NCBI GenBank assembly: GCA_030762175.1
Contig: CM060835.1
Coordinates: 80,863,001 to 80,927,000, forward strand
Direction of reading: 5' to 3'
Source of the DNA: Metallyticus violacea
Lineage: Eukaryota; Arthropoda; Insecta; Mantodea; Metallyticidae
DNA length: 64,000 bases
Notes under the pieces: model-generated
The model's input: the letters and a program-made list of their open reading frames with translations, nothing else
What the model was told of the DNA's origin: nothing
The model's database searches: none
Position numbers and translations under genes: made by a program
Shown: piece after piece, positions 11,531 through 22,333 of the stretch
Layout of the letters: each line of letters starts with the position of its first letter
How positions within the stretch are numbered: the first letter of the stretch is position 1

Positions 11531-11967
11531 GTTTGTACTATCTTTATAGTTAGTATTGTTTCTTGGTTCACTTTGTCATTTAGGCAATCTATAATTGTGG
11601 GAAATTTTATGAATTAAAAATACAGACTAAAACCCAATTTGAAATAAATTCTGAAAGAATACCAAGCATTCTTTGGAGCCAAAAGATTATAGTTCAGATT
11701 TATTAATTATTAGTAGAAGTTGATAACAGTCAAATAGGAATAGTAAAACAGTATTGTGAGTTGGTAGCTGTAACACTATAGTAATCTTGTTTAAAAATAA
11801 GACGTGCTTTAAGAACTGTTGCCCCTCTCATAAGCTGGAGACCCATTGAATATTTAAAACACAAGATAATTTTTTCATATTTAATGTTTTAGGAGTTTTA
11901 TTTAGTTGAATAAAGGTAGAAAAACACTGAAACACAATCTGTGAAATAATATTTATTTTGCGTGCAG
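11531..11967. other. End of 8.1-kb intron
   Basis: AT-rich sequence leading to the acceptor tttgcgtgcag before 11968. No repeat was recognised. Confidence 0.6.
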
Positions 11968-12187
11968 GTTGGACACAAAGAGGCTGAATAATGAGGCAAG
12001 GCTGCCCACAGGAGACCACTGGTCTGGTGAGGCTACTCGTTCTTCAGGTTTTGTGGTTGAAGAGACAAGAGTTGATGTGACCATATCAGGAGAAGGACAG
12101 ACTCCAGACCAAACTGCAGCTGCTGCAAGGAAAGAACGACCAATATGGATGACAGAAAGCACAATTATTACTCAAGATACTGTTATG
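11968..12187 (+). CDS. GTF2E1: TFIIE alpha subunit, central exon
   Basis: The exon encodes about 73 residues between the zinc-ribbon region and the acidic region. The best-conserved part is near its end: ARKERPIWMTESTI matches the conserved KERPIWxxEST-type box of animal TFIIE alpha. The preceding part (HWSGEATRSSG..., DVTISGE) is variable in the family. The exon begins with one base completing the Gly codon split from the previous exon and ends after the ATG codon at 12187, followed by donor GTAATT. Acceptor and phase agree with both neighbours, and there are no frame breaks. Confidence 0.93.
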
Positions 12188-13025
12188 GTAATTATTTTGA
12201 ATCAGACCTAGATATTTTATACAGTTCCATATTTTGCCTGTATTTATCAATAGTTGCAAACAAAAAAGCTAACTCAGAATACAGATATAATAAGGATTTC
12301 AGTTATACTAAAATGTTTGTGATGTACTAGAAGAAAATTAATTTTTGTGCACTTTTACACATAGCTGCATATTTTTACATATTTAAAAGCCTCAGATCAT
12401 ATAATTAAAGCATATTTTTGTTTTTAAATTATCCTTCTATAGAAAAGATATTCAGAAGGAAGATTGTAGTTAGTGCAATAAAATGTTTTCTTCATAGGAT
12501 TTCTAATGCTTTAGTTGAAGGTAGTAAGAATGTTAGTTTCTTTTCACTAATCACTTTGTTATTTTTGTGTGGTCTTTTAACAATTGTTATTTGACCAATA
12601 ACTCTGTTATGCTGTTTATTTAAATCATAAGAAAAGTGAAGATTGAATGATTTTTTTAGATATATAAGCACTGGACCATGAAACATAAGTGACCTCGACA
12701 AGCAGCTTGACCCAGATTTGAAACTGTGCCTTCCTCTTTTGCAATTGATTCAAGATTGAAATTCCAATCTAGTAGACAGGGATGGCATGGGTTATTTACC
12801 AAGCAAAAAAGCTGAATTTGCATTCATTTACGTCTTAACACTGACAGCTATTTGGCTACATGATTACAAGCAAAACACGAAATCTGATGCATTACTTTTG
12901 AAGGGGATAGAAAACAAAAACAGTAGATGCAGGGAAGTGGTCACAACAAGAAATATGGATGGGGAACAGTTGAGTATTTCTATTTACTGGAATTTATATA
13001 ATACTTCCAAAAAAAATCTGACATC
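12188..13025. other. Intron sequence, nothing recognised
   Basis: Start of a 4.2-kb intron. Short frames at 12492-12701 and 12787-13029 match nothing I recognise. Confidence 0.4.
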
Positions 13026-13090
13026 ATAGCAGAGTTGGTAAAGTACCTGTCCCGCATGCATAGGGGTCTGGATTTAATTGCCTGATGGAC
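13026..13090 (+). repeat. tRNA-like SINE head fragment
   Basis: TAGCAGAGTTGGTAAAGTAC resembles a polymerase III box A. A GGTCTGGATTTAATTGCC-type box B follows about 30 bases later. The distal half is missing or diverged, so this is probably an old SINE fragment rather than a tRNA gene. Confidence 0.4.
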
Positions 13091-13179
13091 AAAAAAACAT
13101 TTTCTAAGTTCTTGTCATGTTTAGAAATGCATGCCTTATTTAATAACTATTGGGCAGATACCCAAAAACATATATCCAG

Positions 13180-13181
<2 letters not shown>

Positions 13182-13217
<36 letters not shown>

Positions 13218-13234
13218 TTATTTATTTATTTATT
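13182..13234. repeat. (AT)n/(ATTT)n microsatellite
   Basis: A run of about 15 TA units passes directly into TTTA units. Confidence 0.95.
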
Positions 13235-13277
13235 CATTTTTGACTAATATCAAAAACTAAAAGTACATTTTTTTTAA

Positions 13278-13540
13278 TGGTGTTTAATGCCTGTTTTTAC
13301 TGCTGAGGCACCACAGGCAGTGGACACTAATGATACATGAGATGAAATGATATATTGGGAAATTTTTTTATAAGGAAGGAATTTTCCAGGCCTAAGTTTA
13401 GGGTACCTCCCCGGCATTTGCCATTTGTGAGGACTGAGGAAAACCAGCATAAAACCTCAGTCAGGGAGGACAGTCCTGGCAAGATTCGAACCCCAAACCT
13501 CCCGCTCATGAATCTGCAAAACTACATGGCATCTATAAGT
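13278..13540 (-). mobile_element. SINE family B, inverted copy
   Basis: This is the reverse complement of the family B consensus: the tail with the TGCCTGTGGTGCC-type block is at the left, and CCTGGCAAGATTCGAACCCC with CTCCCGCTCATGA (tRNA-like box B) is at the right. The tRNA-like 5' end is diverged. It faces the plus copy at 13703-13979. Confidence 0.85.
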
Positions 13541-13702
13541 GCCACAAAGTTAATTTACAAAACAAAATTATTATTATCATAAAATTCACACAGTTCTTAA
13601 GTAAAAGCATTGCTATACATATAAAAGAACAGCTCATGCCACTTAAATAAAGATTAATATAAATTTCAATTTGTTATTTTCTTCTTCCACACCATCAACT
13701 TA

Positions 13703-13979
13703 CCGCCACGGGTGGCCAAGGTCATTAAATCGCGGACTCGTGAGCGGGAGGTCTGGGGTTCCAATCCCGCCAGGACCGTCCTCCCTGACTGAGCTTTTTT
13801 CCAGGTTTTCCTCAGTCCTCATAAATGGCAAATGCCAGGGAGGTACCCTAAACTTAGGTCTGGAACGTTTCCTTCCTTAAAAATAAATCCTTTCCCAATA
13901 TATAATTTCATGTATCACCAGTGTCCATCGCCTGTGGTGCCTCTGTAGCAAAAACAGGCGTTAAACACTATTCATTCAT
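13703..13979 (+). mobile_element. SINE family B, full copy with target duplication
   Basis: The tRNA-like head begins gccacgggtggccaaggtc (Leu/Ser-like box A) with box B GGGGTTCCAATCCCGCC. The body contains TCCTCAGTCCTCATAAATGG and the tail GGCGTTAAACAC. It is flanked by the perfect 12-base duplication accatcaactta (13691-13702 and 13980-13991). Confidence 0.96.
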
Positions 13980-14160
13980 ACCATCAACTTAAAGGCCCTC
14001 CATTCCTGCTTAACTGGTTATTTGCAAGGATATATGGTCTAAACATAGATGCAGCTTTCTCAGTTTTTCTCCTTGGTAGCATTTGAAGAAAAAATCATAA
14101 TTACTAAGTAAAAATTACATATATTCACATTTCTTATGTTTTATACATGAGGTAAGGCAT

Positions 14161-15210
14161 TAACAACAGCAAAGGCATTCCCTTTAACATTCAAAGCATG
14201 GTTTCATTATGTGGATGACATTCTGGCAATAGTCCCCCCCCCCCAAAAAAAAAAAACAAAAGATGCCCTAAAATTACTAAATTTGCAGGACCAAAACATT
14301 AAATTCACTATGGAATTGGAGGAAAATGATCTTTCACCATTTTTGGACCTAAAAATATACAGGAGAAATGACATAATTTCATTCGGCATATATAGGAAAC
14401 CTACACATACAGATAACCACATAAAGAATAACAGTTTCAACCCTAAACCACACCAACATGCCATTATAAACAGCCTTGTCCATAGATTGGTAAACATCCC
14501 ACTCAACAAAGAAGAATATTCAGCAGAATACCGTTATATCATCAAAACAGCCCTCAACAATGGATTCAGCAGCTCTTTAGTTGATAAGAAGATCAAACAT
14601 TTCAAAAGACAGAAAGATTTAAAAAACACCACAACTCTCTCCACCATAAAAAAGGACGTGGTTTTTAAAAGATTCACATATCATCTGTGGGCAAACAGGG
14701 CATTCATGAAAATCTTTAAAAATTATGATATGCGTTTGGCTGCACAAGATAAATTTAGTATTGGAAAGCTTCTGAATAGCAAAAAAAAAGGACATTATTC
14801 CACCCAGCAAGAAGTCAGGAGTGTATCAGATAGACTGTTTGGAGTGTGATCAGATATATATAGGCAAAACAATACAAAATTTGGAGATGAGGACCAAAGA
14901 AATTCAAAAATTTAAGATATAAACAAGTGGATAAATCAGTGGTTGCAGATCACTTTTGGACTTATGATCATAACATTGGGAGAAGCCAAACTGTTAAAAG
15001 CTTCCACCAGTCCCAAGGATTTGACAATATGGGAAAAGAGTTATATTTTAAAAAATAAACATAGAGTGATGAATTTTGACATTCCACCAATGGACTTCCT
15101 GTTCCGTTATCTAATGGAACCACCAGATGCCACTGCGTCACCTGCTAGAGTTAGTCAGTCCCCAGCTGAAGATGAGAGCAAATGCTCTTGAAATATATTC
15201 TGAAGAATTA
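14161..15210 (+). mobile_element. Penelope-like element, second lineage, 5'-truncated
   Basis: The copy starts just before the RT catalytic motif (KAFPLTFKAWFHYVDDILAI). The frame 14211-14849 continues through FLDLKI, FGIYRKPTH and the connector. Near 14810 it breaks inside the nuclease, where SGVYQIDCLECDQIYIGKT is readable in another frame. The tail (TIWEK, NFDIPPMDF, AEDESKC) follows in frame 14943-15191. Sequence differences from the 5.3-kb and 22.7-kb copies mark it as a separate PLE lineage. It lies in sense in a TFIIE alpha intron. Confidence 0.88.
15166..15199 (+). ncRNA. Hammerhead-ribozyme-like motif overlapping the PLE stop codon
   Basis: CTGAAGA (15166-15172), helix II GAGAGC..GCTCTT, GAAA (15190-15193) and TATATT, where A-U and U-A pairs close a tiny stem III before a possible cleavage base. 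Stem I has three pairs (CAG with CTG). The CTGANGA and GAAA cores are intact. A T lies between A9 and helix II, which is unusual for canonical hammerheads. Confidence 0.55.
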
Positions 15211-15551
15211 ATCAGTTAGTGAAGTTTTAGACTGACTCAGTTGTATATGTAACAACTTCACTGTTACTAACTTCTTTTAAGATTACAATTTCACAAGTAT
15301 GGAATAATAGTTGGATGCAGTGGCTAGAATTAAAATATTGTAATAGAGTCATAATGATATATATTAAATTTTATATTGTCAGTTAGTATTATGGAATTGA
15401 CGAAGACGTAGATCTTATTGTAATATTTAAAATTGTATGTTGATGTAAGGAGAAATAAATTCAATTCAATTTATAGCTTGGCAGAACGAGGCAAGGTTAT
15501 TAAGGCTTGTCATGTACTTCATAGCTTTTAACAAATAGTATATTTAATACT

Positions 15552-15590
15552 TAAATGTAAATTGGAACTTGCACAGTGAAGCCAATCGTA
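15552..15590 (+). repeat. Solo fragment of a PLE terminal sequence
   Basis: AAATGTAAATTGGAACTTGC and the next bases match the outer tail of the PLE at 22507-22560 and, inverted, a segment near 33785-33815. Confidence 0.65.
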
Positions 15591-15598
15591 TATTTAAT

Positions 15599-15764
15599 TT
15601 CTTCTTCTTCTTCTTCTTCTTCTTCTTCTTCTTCTTCTTCTTCTTCTTCTTCTTCTTCTTCTTCTTCTTCTTCTTCTTCTTCTTCCTCCTCCTCCTCCTC
15701 CTCCTCCTCCTCCTCCTCCTTCTTCTTCTTCTTCTTCTTCTTCTTCTTTTTCTTCTTCTGAGAT
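15599..15764. repeat. (TTC)n/(TCC)n microsatellite
   Basis: A long TTC tract with an internal TCC block creates spurious poly-Ser, poly-Leu and poly-Glu frames on both strands. It may have grown from the tail of the adjoining PLE fragment. Confidence 0.97.
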
Positions 15765-16362
15765 GTGCATTTGTCATTGAGCTTTTTTTTGGGAGCCCAT
15801 TGTTCACAAGTACAGAAGTCTTCCACCATGACAGACTTGTCTGCCTTAATCGTGAATATTGATCATCCTTCTTTAAACTCTCTGCACCATTCTGGCACAA
15901 AGCATAACTCACAAAGTAGTAGCTGTAAACATTACTATCCAGTTATGAATTTCAGTTGCATTATGAGTGCTTTTTAGCCAGAATAAAATGAATTAAGGAG
16001 AGTAGCTCAAACTTGTCAAGCACTTTGATTATATTGAACATATTTACATTTCTGCTACTTAACAATTTGAATGGAATAGTTTTCTAGAAATCTGTGATGA
16101 ATGAAACAGCCACTAAATAATGTAGGAGCTTACAAGAGGTTGAAAAAAAAATAGCATTCATTTTTCAAGCAAAATATATAATGAAATTACCCATTGCTTA
16201 TCCACATAATCTTTTTAGAAGATATGCATCAATTAAATACTCCTTCACAGTATTTTCATGTGAAAATTTTTGAAAAGTGGATTCCTATTTGTGGGTAAAT
16301 ATGGTATGTGCCATGCTCATTATGCAAAGTGCATTAAAGTAAGAGAGGTGATTTATTTTCAG
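15765..16362. other. End of intron before third visible exon
   Basis: AT-rich sequence ending in the acceptor gatttattttcag. Nothing else was recognised. Confidence 0.5.
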
Positions 16363-16594
16363 GGAGAAACTCCTGGGACTGGTATGGTGTCCACCATGGA
16401 GAATGCTGCTGATAAAGGTACTAATGCCAAGAGCCAAGAGGATATCATGTCTGTGTTGCTTGCTCATGAGAAGAGGGGTGGAGGAGCTGCAGCTTCGGCA
16501 GCAGCAGTGAAAGCAGTCATACCTGGACAAGCAGACAGTGGCAGTGAATCCAGTGGAGAAGAGGACTTCAAAGAAGTGGGTGCAACAGAGCCAG
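16363..16594 (+). CDS. GTF2E1: TFIIE alpha subunit, acidic/alanine-rich region exon
   Basis: The exon encodes about 77 residues. SQEDIMSVLLAHEKR corresponds to the conserved EEVMRxLLxHEKK-type motif of animal TFIIE alpha. An alanine-rich stretch (GGGAAASAAAVKA) and an acidic serine-rich segment (SGSESSGEEDFKEV) follow, typical of the C-terminal region that contacts TFIIH. The acceptor is AG at 16361-16362 and the donor is GTATCT at 16595. The one-base overhang combines with the next exon to give an Ala codon. Confidence 0.93.
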
Positions 16595-17289
16595 GTATCT
16601 CATTTGTTTTGTTTTCAAGTGTTAAAAATGCATATATCAAAACTTGTCATAGTTTGAAAAAGACATTTTTTTTAAAATTTCATGTAAAATTAATACAAAT
16701 GATCTGCTTCATTCCATCATTGGTACTCAGCAAGGAGAATACATATTCTTATCATTTGACACAGGTTTACTAGAAGTTGCACATTGTCGGGGTGAGTATG
16801 CCTTGATGCTTTTACTACTGCTAATAGCAAATGTTAGGGGGCTCAGAACTCATTTATGCCATCAATGATATCATTAATTTATCATCCCTAATCAGGTTAA
16901 AACATTAAAAACTTAAGAAATTATCCTTCAGAGTTGTCTCATGCTTCCACAACACTGGTTTCCGGGTCCACTCACACTGACATATTTACATGGCACTTCA
17001 TACCATCCTCTACCAATAAAAAGACACTTTTGTTAACAGGGTCAAAAATCCTTATATATCCTACATTAATGTGTTCTACTGCTTCATAAGTACAATTTAT
17101 TCACTTAAATCCTATGGGAAGAGCAATGGGATGACACATGGATAGATTATTTTCAAGTGAAGAGGTTTTTAAGAAGATTAAATATCTTAAGAAGAAGTAT
17201 AGTGTGAGGAGAGGAAGAGGTTTCAGTGCCTCATTAAATTGCTTAATATAAGAAAAAGAAATATACTAAAACCTGGCGGACTGCTATCA
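16595..17289. other. Intron with possible SINE tail fragment
   Basis: Near 16840-16905, CTCATTTATGCCATCA..ATCATCCCTA resembles the 3' end of the SINE-like element at 24040-24270. Otherwise it is AT-rich intron. Confidence 0.4.
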
Positions 17290-18265
17290 TTACCCAATTT
17301 ATAAGATCAGGGTCCAATGGAGAACCTGGGCAATTATAAGGGAATTGCACTTTTGTCAAATCGTGGTAAGATTTTCACTAGAATGTTAACAGACAGAATT
17401 AATGAATGGGCCAAGAGAAAGGAATTAATAACTCTATTTCAGAGTGGTTTCAAGAAAGGCAGAAGAACAACTGATAATGTATTAATAATTAAAACATTAA
17501 TTGATAAATATCTGTCAAAGAAACAAGGTAGGTTGTATGCAGTGTTTATTGACCTAGAGAAAGCTTATGATTGGATAAATAGGAATGTATTATGGTATAA
17601 ACTGTGGAACAAAGGAATAAGTAAAGAGATGATTAGATTACTTCAATAATCTATATGGACAACACATTTTATGTTATATATGGCGAGGGTAAGGTGTCAA
17701 AGCTCAGGATCGAGGATCGAGACAGGGATGTAAATCAAATCCTATATTGTTTAATTTGTTCATTAATGATATGTTGGTAGGGTTACAGAGAGTTAATAAG
17801 CACATGCCGGTAATAAATAACCAAGAGGTTCCTGGATTATTATATGCAGATGATTTAAAGGTAGCATCCTTCTGAGTAATTGGACTGAAGAACGCCATTT
17901 CAGAAATAGATATTGTGAGGAGTGGGATCTGAAGGTGAATCAGGATAAGACAAAAATTATGGTTTTTAAGAAAGGAAATGAACTTAGTAAGGAAGAGAAA
18001 TGGTCCATCAGAGGAAATAGCATCTGCATCATAAGAGAGCTCACGTATTTGGGAGTAAGGTTTAGTAACTGAAGTCAGTTGAAAAGACAGGATCGCATTA
18101 CTAAAGGGAGGTTAGCAACAACATTTTCAAGGAAATGTATATATTTTGCATCTAGTTTGGATGTAGTTTGGTCTGAAAGAGTATACAGTACTCTAGTGCG
18201 ATCAAGGTGGGCCCATGGTGTAGAGAAATGGGGAGTTGGGGATAGTTGGAAAGAAATGGATTAAA
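17290..18265 (+). mobile_element. Degraded LINE reverse transcriptase (CR1/jockey-like)
   Basis: Frame 17317-17649 carries RT motifs of non-LTR retrotransposons: NYKGIALLS, FQSGFKKGRRTTDN and AVFIDLEKAYDWINR. Broken frames follow with a GxRQGC-like segment, LLYADDLKVAS (catalytic YADD) near 17835-17870 and a VNQDKTKIMVFKKG thumb-type segment. The endonuclease and 3' end are missing, and stops and frameshifts are frequent. It is a dead fragment in sense orientation in a TFIIE alpha intron. Confidence 0.85.
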
Positions 18266-18291
18266 TACTCAATATGTTTTGTAAAACTACA

Positions 18292-18740
18292 AGGGTAGGT
18301 CCATAAGTTTCTGGCCTAACCATTTTATAGGTATCATAAAGACAAAAACTATATTTCACTTTTCAATATAGTTACCCCTTATTGTAATACACTTCTCATA
18401 TCTTTGAATTAACATTTTGATCCCCTCCAAAATAGTCAGAAGTCTTGTCTGCAAAATGGGCATAAACAGCATCCACCATTTCTTTGTCACTTTCCTTCTT
18501 GAGTTTTGAGAAGATGAAATAGTCACTGGGAGCTGGATCTGGGCTGTAGAGTAGATGGTCGATCTCCTTGAGGCCACATTTCTCACAGCTTCCTTTGCAA
18601 CAAGAACTGTATGCACAGACACATTGTTGTGAAGAAGCAGCACTCAGCTTTCCTTGCCTTTTCTCTTTTATGGAAGCATGTAGTCTATACAGTAGGCTAG
18701 CATAGTATCTTATATATTTCACACACAAAGAACACTTCAC
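18292..18740 (-). mobile_element. Mariner transposase C-terminal remnant
   Basis: Minus frames show LLLHNNVSVHT (the second-Asp HDN region mutated to HNN) and, in another frame, LLYSPDPAPSDYFIFSKLKK (the DD34D third-Asp region). YEKCI..GNYIEK follows at the C terminus. The left edge gtccataagtttctggcc resembles a mariner terminal repeat. Frame-broken. Confidence 0.8.
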
Positions 18741-19299
18741 AATACCAAATACTATTACTAATTTTGAGCCCTAGTCTCCAATTCTTCAGCAGTAGCCTAC
18801 TAAAATATCCTTAAAATCAGGCTACCATGTTAACCAACATATATATTCTTAATAAAATAACAACTGAATACAATCAGCTAATTTTAAACCACCTAAATAA
18901 AAAGGAAATTTTGCCAAAGTACTTTTTTGCTAAAGTTGCTTGTTAACATTGTGAACCAAATACACACTATATAAAAACAGAAATAATATTATCAGGGATG
19001 CTGGTTTCTCATTAAATAACTTTTGGAAAAATGCTCCATTGGTTAATATGCAACCAATCATATGGAAGAGGGAAGGGTGTCAGATACAGCTATGTAAGAT
19101 ATTGCAGGAAAACTGGTTTCTCATATCTGAATAAACTAAGGGAGCATGACATAAAATGTAATCGAGAACTTTTATTGATAAGTTGTGGTGAACCCCAGAA
19201 GCCAAGACAAATAATAATATCCTTAAGAGTTGTATATTGAGTTTCTTCCTCATAATGTAGCTGTTTTTAAAGTAAGATAAAGACTTGGAGCTAGTAACC
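18741..19299. other. Intron spacer between two mariner remnants
   Basis: AT-rich. Short frames at 19031-19240 and 19080-19301 match nothing recognised. Confidence 0.35.
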
Positions 19300-20112
19300 A
19301 AAATTTGCTGTATCTGCTCAGAAAATAAATTTGAATCTATTGGCTTTCATAACCTTTAAAATAATTCCCTTCCACCACCCCAAGCCCTTCTACCACTTTT
19401 TTAAATACATCCTCCAAGCATGCTTTCTGCCTGTATTTCTGTCTTAATCGTCCCAGTTCGTCAAATCAGTGGCCTTTCAATTTCATTTTCAGTTAGAAAC
19501 AGAAAGAAGTTGCAGAAGGCAAATCGGGTAATTGTGGTATATGGATAGTGACAGTCATGTTATTTTTGTCAAAAATACCATGATGAACAAGCCTGTCAAA
19601 ACAAATTCCTAATAAACAATCCTACTGACATTAAAGAAGATTGTGAATATGCTCTTGACTTGTCTCATCTTTTTTGGTCTTGGTGAGATTGAACTTTCTT
19701 CCTCATTTGTAGGGTTGATGCCTTGTCTCAGAATTGCAATAGTAAATCCAGTGACAACTCTGGACAAGAATGTTACATCATTGTAGATAATCTGACAAAT
19801 CTTGCTACTGCTTCTGATCAGCTGTCAGAATCCTGGGCGGAAATTTGACAGTGACACAAGAATGTGCAATTCACCAGTCAGAATCAATTGACATGTCCTA
19901 TAACCAATGTCCATCTCATCAGCAAAATCCATTAATGGTTCAACATCAATCCTTATGAATGACTTGGTGAATTTTGTTAACTATATCATATAGTATGAGT
20001 ATTATATGACCAGTGGACCTGGTTGTGTGCTTGTCATCCTCAATCGATGTTCGTTTGGGCCTGAACGTAGCATACCATTCAAATACTATGCTTAAGCTCT
20101 CTCAAGGTTAAA
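19300..20112 (-). mobile_element. Heavily degraded mariner-type transposase (SETMAR-like group)
   Basis: From right to left on the minus strand the broken frames give FEWYATFRPKRTSIEDD, a PRILTADQKQ segment, a K..ETSQEHIHNLL-like part and LVHHGIFDKNN. Then come a proline-rich QLPDLPSATSFCF segment in the place of the third catalytic region and LKMKLKGHxFDELGRL. The order fits mariner transposases whose protein carries LLTADQK and SPDLAPxDFFLFPKLK motifs. Very many lesions mark it as old. Confidence 0.6.
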
Positions 20113-20898
20113 AATTAAATAATAATACCAGAGGCACTGCAAACATTTGCTGATCTGATGTGCTTCCTTTTTCTTTTGTCTCCTAGGATACCTATGTTGC
20201 TAACAAAGATTGTCAGTTTAAAAGAGACTTAACGAAGTTCAGGCACTAGCAAGAAGTGTTGGTTATAATATTTAACTTCTTGTGCTGCAAGTGATTCAGT
20301 CATACAGCAATGTTATGTTGTTTCATTGTCTTGCCTGAATGCTCATCTAATTATTGCCATGGTCTCTATTACACATGCACACATGACTGCAAATAAAAGA
20401 ACTTAACAAATAAGCATGTCCACCCAAATTTGTGAAATTTTGTACACTCCCTAGATGTGTTGGTACTACCATCTATTGTAGCATCTCACTACTATAATTA
20501 CTGCTCAGATGGCAAAATGAATCCAAGAAATTTTATATACCACCTTATATATCTATATCAAAGACACTGTAACAAATGAATGGGGCCAGGATGCTAGAAC
20601 CTCTGGTAGTCTGGACTTTGGCTCAAAATGATGATAGTGTTATTAGAACTGTACTTCAGTTGTCTCACCCTCCATATTCCTGCTCTACAGAGAAATGTAA
20701 TTACCCAAGTCGTCACTTGGATAGAAACCTAAATGAATCTGGGCTGGGTTGAACATAACATTCTAAACTAGAAATGCTGTAGAATTACTTGATGCCAGAT
20801 ATCCTTTGGACTAGTAATATTTATTTGACTATAACTTCACTAGCATTACCATATTGATAGTTTTATAATAAAAGTATGTAACGTTTGTTTTGTTGCAG
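20113..20898. other. End of 4.3-kb intron
   Basis: AT-rich sequence ending in the acceptor tgttttgttgcag. Nothing else was recognised. Confidence 0.5.
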
Positions 20899-21074
20899 CT
20901 GAAATGGAGGCTGGTGATTCAGATTCGGATGATATGGTGCCAGTAGTTACAGTGGGTGATCGAACTGTACCCATCACTGAAGTTAATGATGCTCTCATTG
21001 CTCAGATGACGCCGTCAGAAAAAGAAGCATACATACAAGTATATCAAGAGTTTTATTCCCATATGTATGATTAA
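20899..21074 (+). CDS. GTF2E1: TFIIE alpha subunit, last coding exon
   Basis: The exon encodes the final 58 residues. An acidic start (AEMEAGDSDSDDM) leads to VVTVGDRTVPITEVNDALIA and the conserved end AQMTPSEKEAYIQVYQEFYS, which matches the AQMTPEEKEAY-type C-terminal box of animal TFIIE alpha. The stop is TAA at 21072-21074. With the three upstream exons the window holds 284 residues. The family is usually over 400 in animals, so roughly the first 130-150 (winged helix and first zinc cysteine pair) are missing to the left. Confidence 0.95.
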
Positions 21075-21084
21075 AATGGTAAGT
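21075..21084 (+). promoter_or_regulatory. Possible 3' UTR splice donor after the TFIIE alpha stop
   Basis: AATG|GTAAGTGC lies four bases after the stop codon and is a close match to a consensus donor. If used, the 3' UTR continues in a downstream exon. No AATAAA with a clear cleavage context is obvious before the next PLE. Confidence 0.4.
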
Positions 21085-21299
21085 GCATTATGTTATACAA
21101 ATTAAGAAAGATAGTAACGTCAACACATGATGGTTAAATGTTGATGTTAACTAATATTATAAAAATATGATATTCCAAACCATAAAGTTTTAAATTTAAA
21201 ACCAACTAATGTTGGAACTAATACAGTGAAACTATTTACATATTCTTAATTAGCTGGTGAGTCTACTTAATACTTGTATAATACTTACCATTAAATTAT

Positions 21300-22333
21300 T
21301 CAGAACATGTTTCACATGCCATTGCCCACATCATCATCTGTGAGTCGACTGCAATGGTTTGTGATAGTTGAATGGACTTGGTATAACTCTCATGGATATT
21401 TTATGAACTTTTGGATTAATTGGTCTGCTGTTTGGATCTCAAAGCTCATAACCTCATCCTCATATTTTTTTATAAATTGTTTTTCCCCATATTCCCAGCT
21501 CCAAAGATCTAACGCAAAACTCAGTAATTTGATTTGCATTTCTATATCATGTTTATCTCTCCAAAAGTGATGTGCAACTGCTGATTTTTCTATCTGATTG
21601 TACTTGATGTTTCTATAGTGTTCTTTGAGCCTAACTACAATGCTCCTTTTTTCACTTTTGCCAAATACACTTTGTTATATTATGAGCAGTTGATTTTATA
21701 AACTTCTGGTTTCTCCTTATTAGGAATTCTGTCACTATCACCAGAGTTGAGCAGATTATTTAGGTTAAATTTCTTCACTGGGAATGAAGTAATACCAAAC
21801 TCTCTTTTAAGTTTTCTTATGGCCCAGGGATAATAAGTAAGTTTCCTGTGAATGGTAGTTTCTTTTCTGCTGTCAGTGTTGTATCCTGTTTTAACCCCTT
21901 TTCTTATTTGAGTTTCTTGATTTTTTTTGTCTACAATTTCTTTATTGTATCCATTGGTTTTTGCCATTTGTATTATCTGTGAGCATTCTTTGTTGCATTC
22001 AAACTCAGTTGTAGGTATGTTAACAAGTCTGTGTGCTAAGCTGTTGAGGACTGCATGTTTGTATACTATGGGATTGAAGCCACTTACTTTTATGTAATTG
22101 TCAGTTATCCTTTCTGTATATTCCAAATTATTGCCTATTCTCATAATCTTAAAATCAAGGAAATGAATCATATTGTCTTGTTACATTTCAGACGTGATTT
22201 AATTTCTTTATCTTGTAGGTTTAACAATTTCAAAGCATCATCCAACTGTTTCCTAGTGACTACTGCAAAGATACCATCAATATATCTGCTATACCATACT
22301 TTAAAAATCTATGGGAATGATTTGACAATGCGT
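21300..22333 (-). mobile_element. Penelope-like element, third lineage, degraded
   Basis: The minus frame 22171-21680 covers HFLDFKI, the connector (HAVLNSLAHRLVNIP) and the start of the nuclease (PEVYKINC). Upstream of it the RT catalytic motif reads RYIDGIFAV, so the second Asp of YxDD is Gly. Downstream pieces (KSAVAHHFW-, WEYGEKQFIKKYED-like) reach about 21310. The 5' side stops abruptly at the RT core, next to an RNase H fragment. Confidence 0.83.

Noticed and set aside
13703..13775. Leu/Ser tRNA gene
   Set aside because: It has tRNA-like boxes but is the head of a repeated SINE with target duplications and lacks a proper anticodon stem.
15569..15862. Integrated virus or prophage-like genes anywhere in the window
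   Set aside because: All reverse transcriptase, RNase H and DDE signals fit PLEs, LINEs and mariner/Tc1 elements. No capsid, envelope or viral replication proteins were seen.
15551..15912. Long poly-Ser, poly-Leu/Phe, poly-Glu and poly-Lys/Arg open frames
   Set aside because: They are translations of the (TTC)n/(TCC)n microsatellite in different frames and strands.
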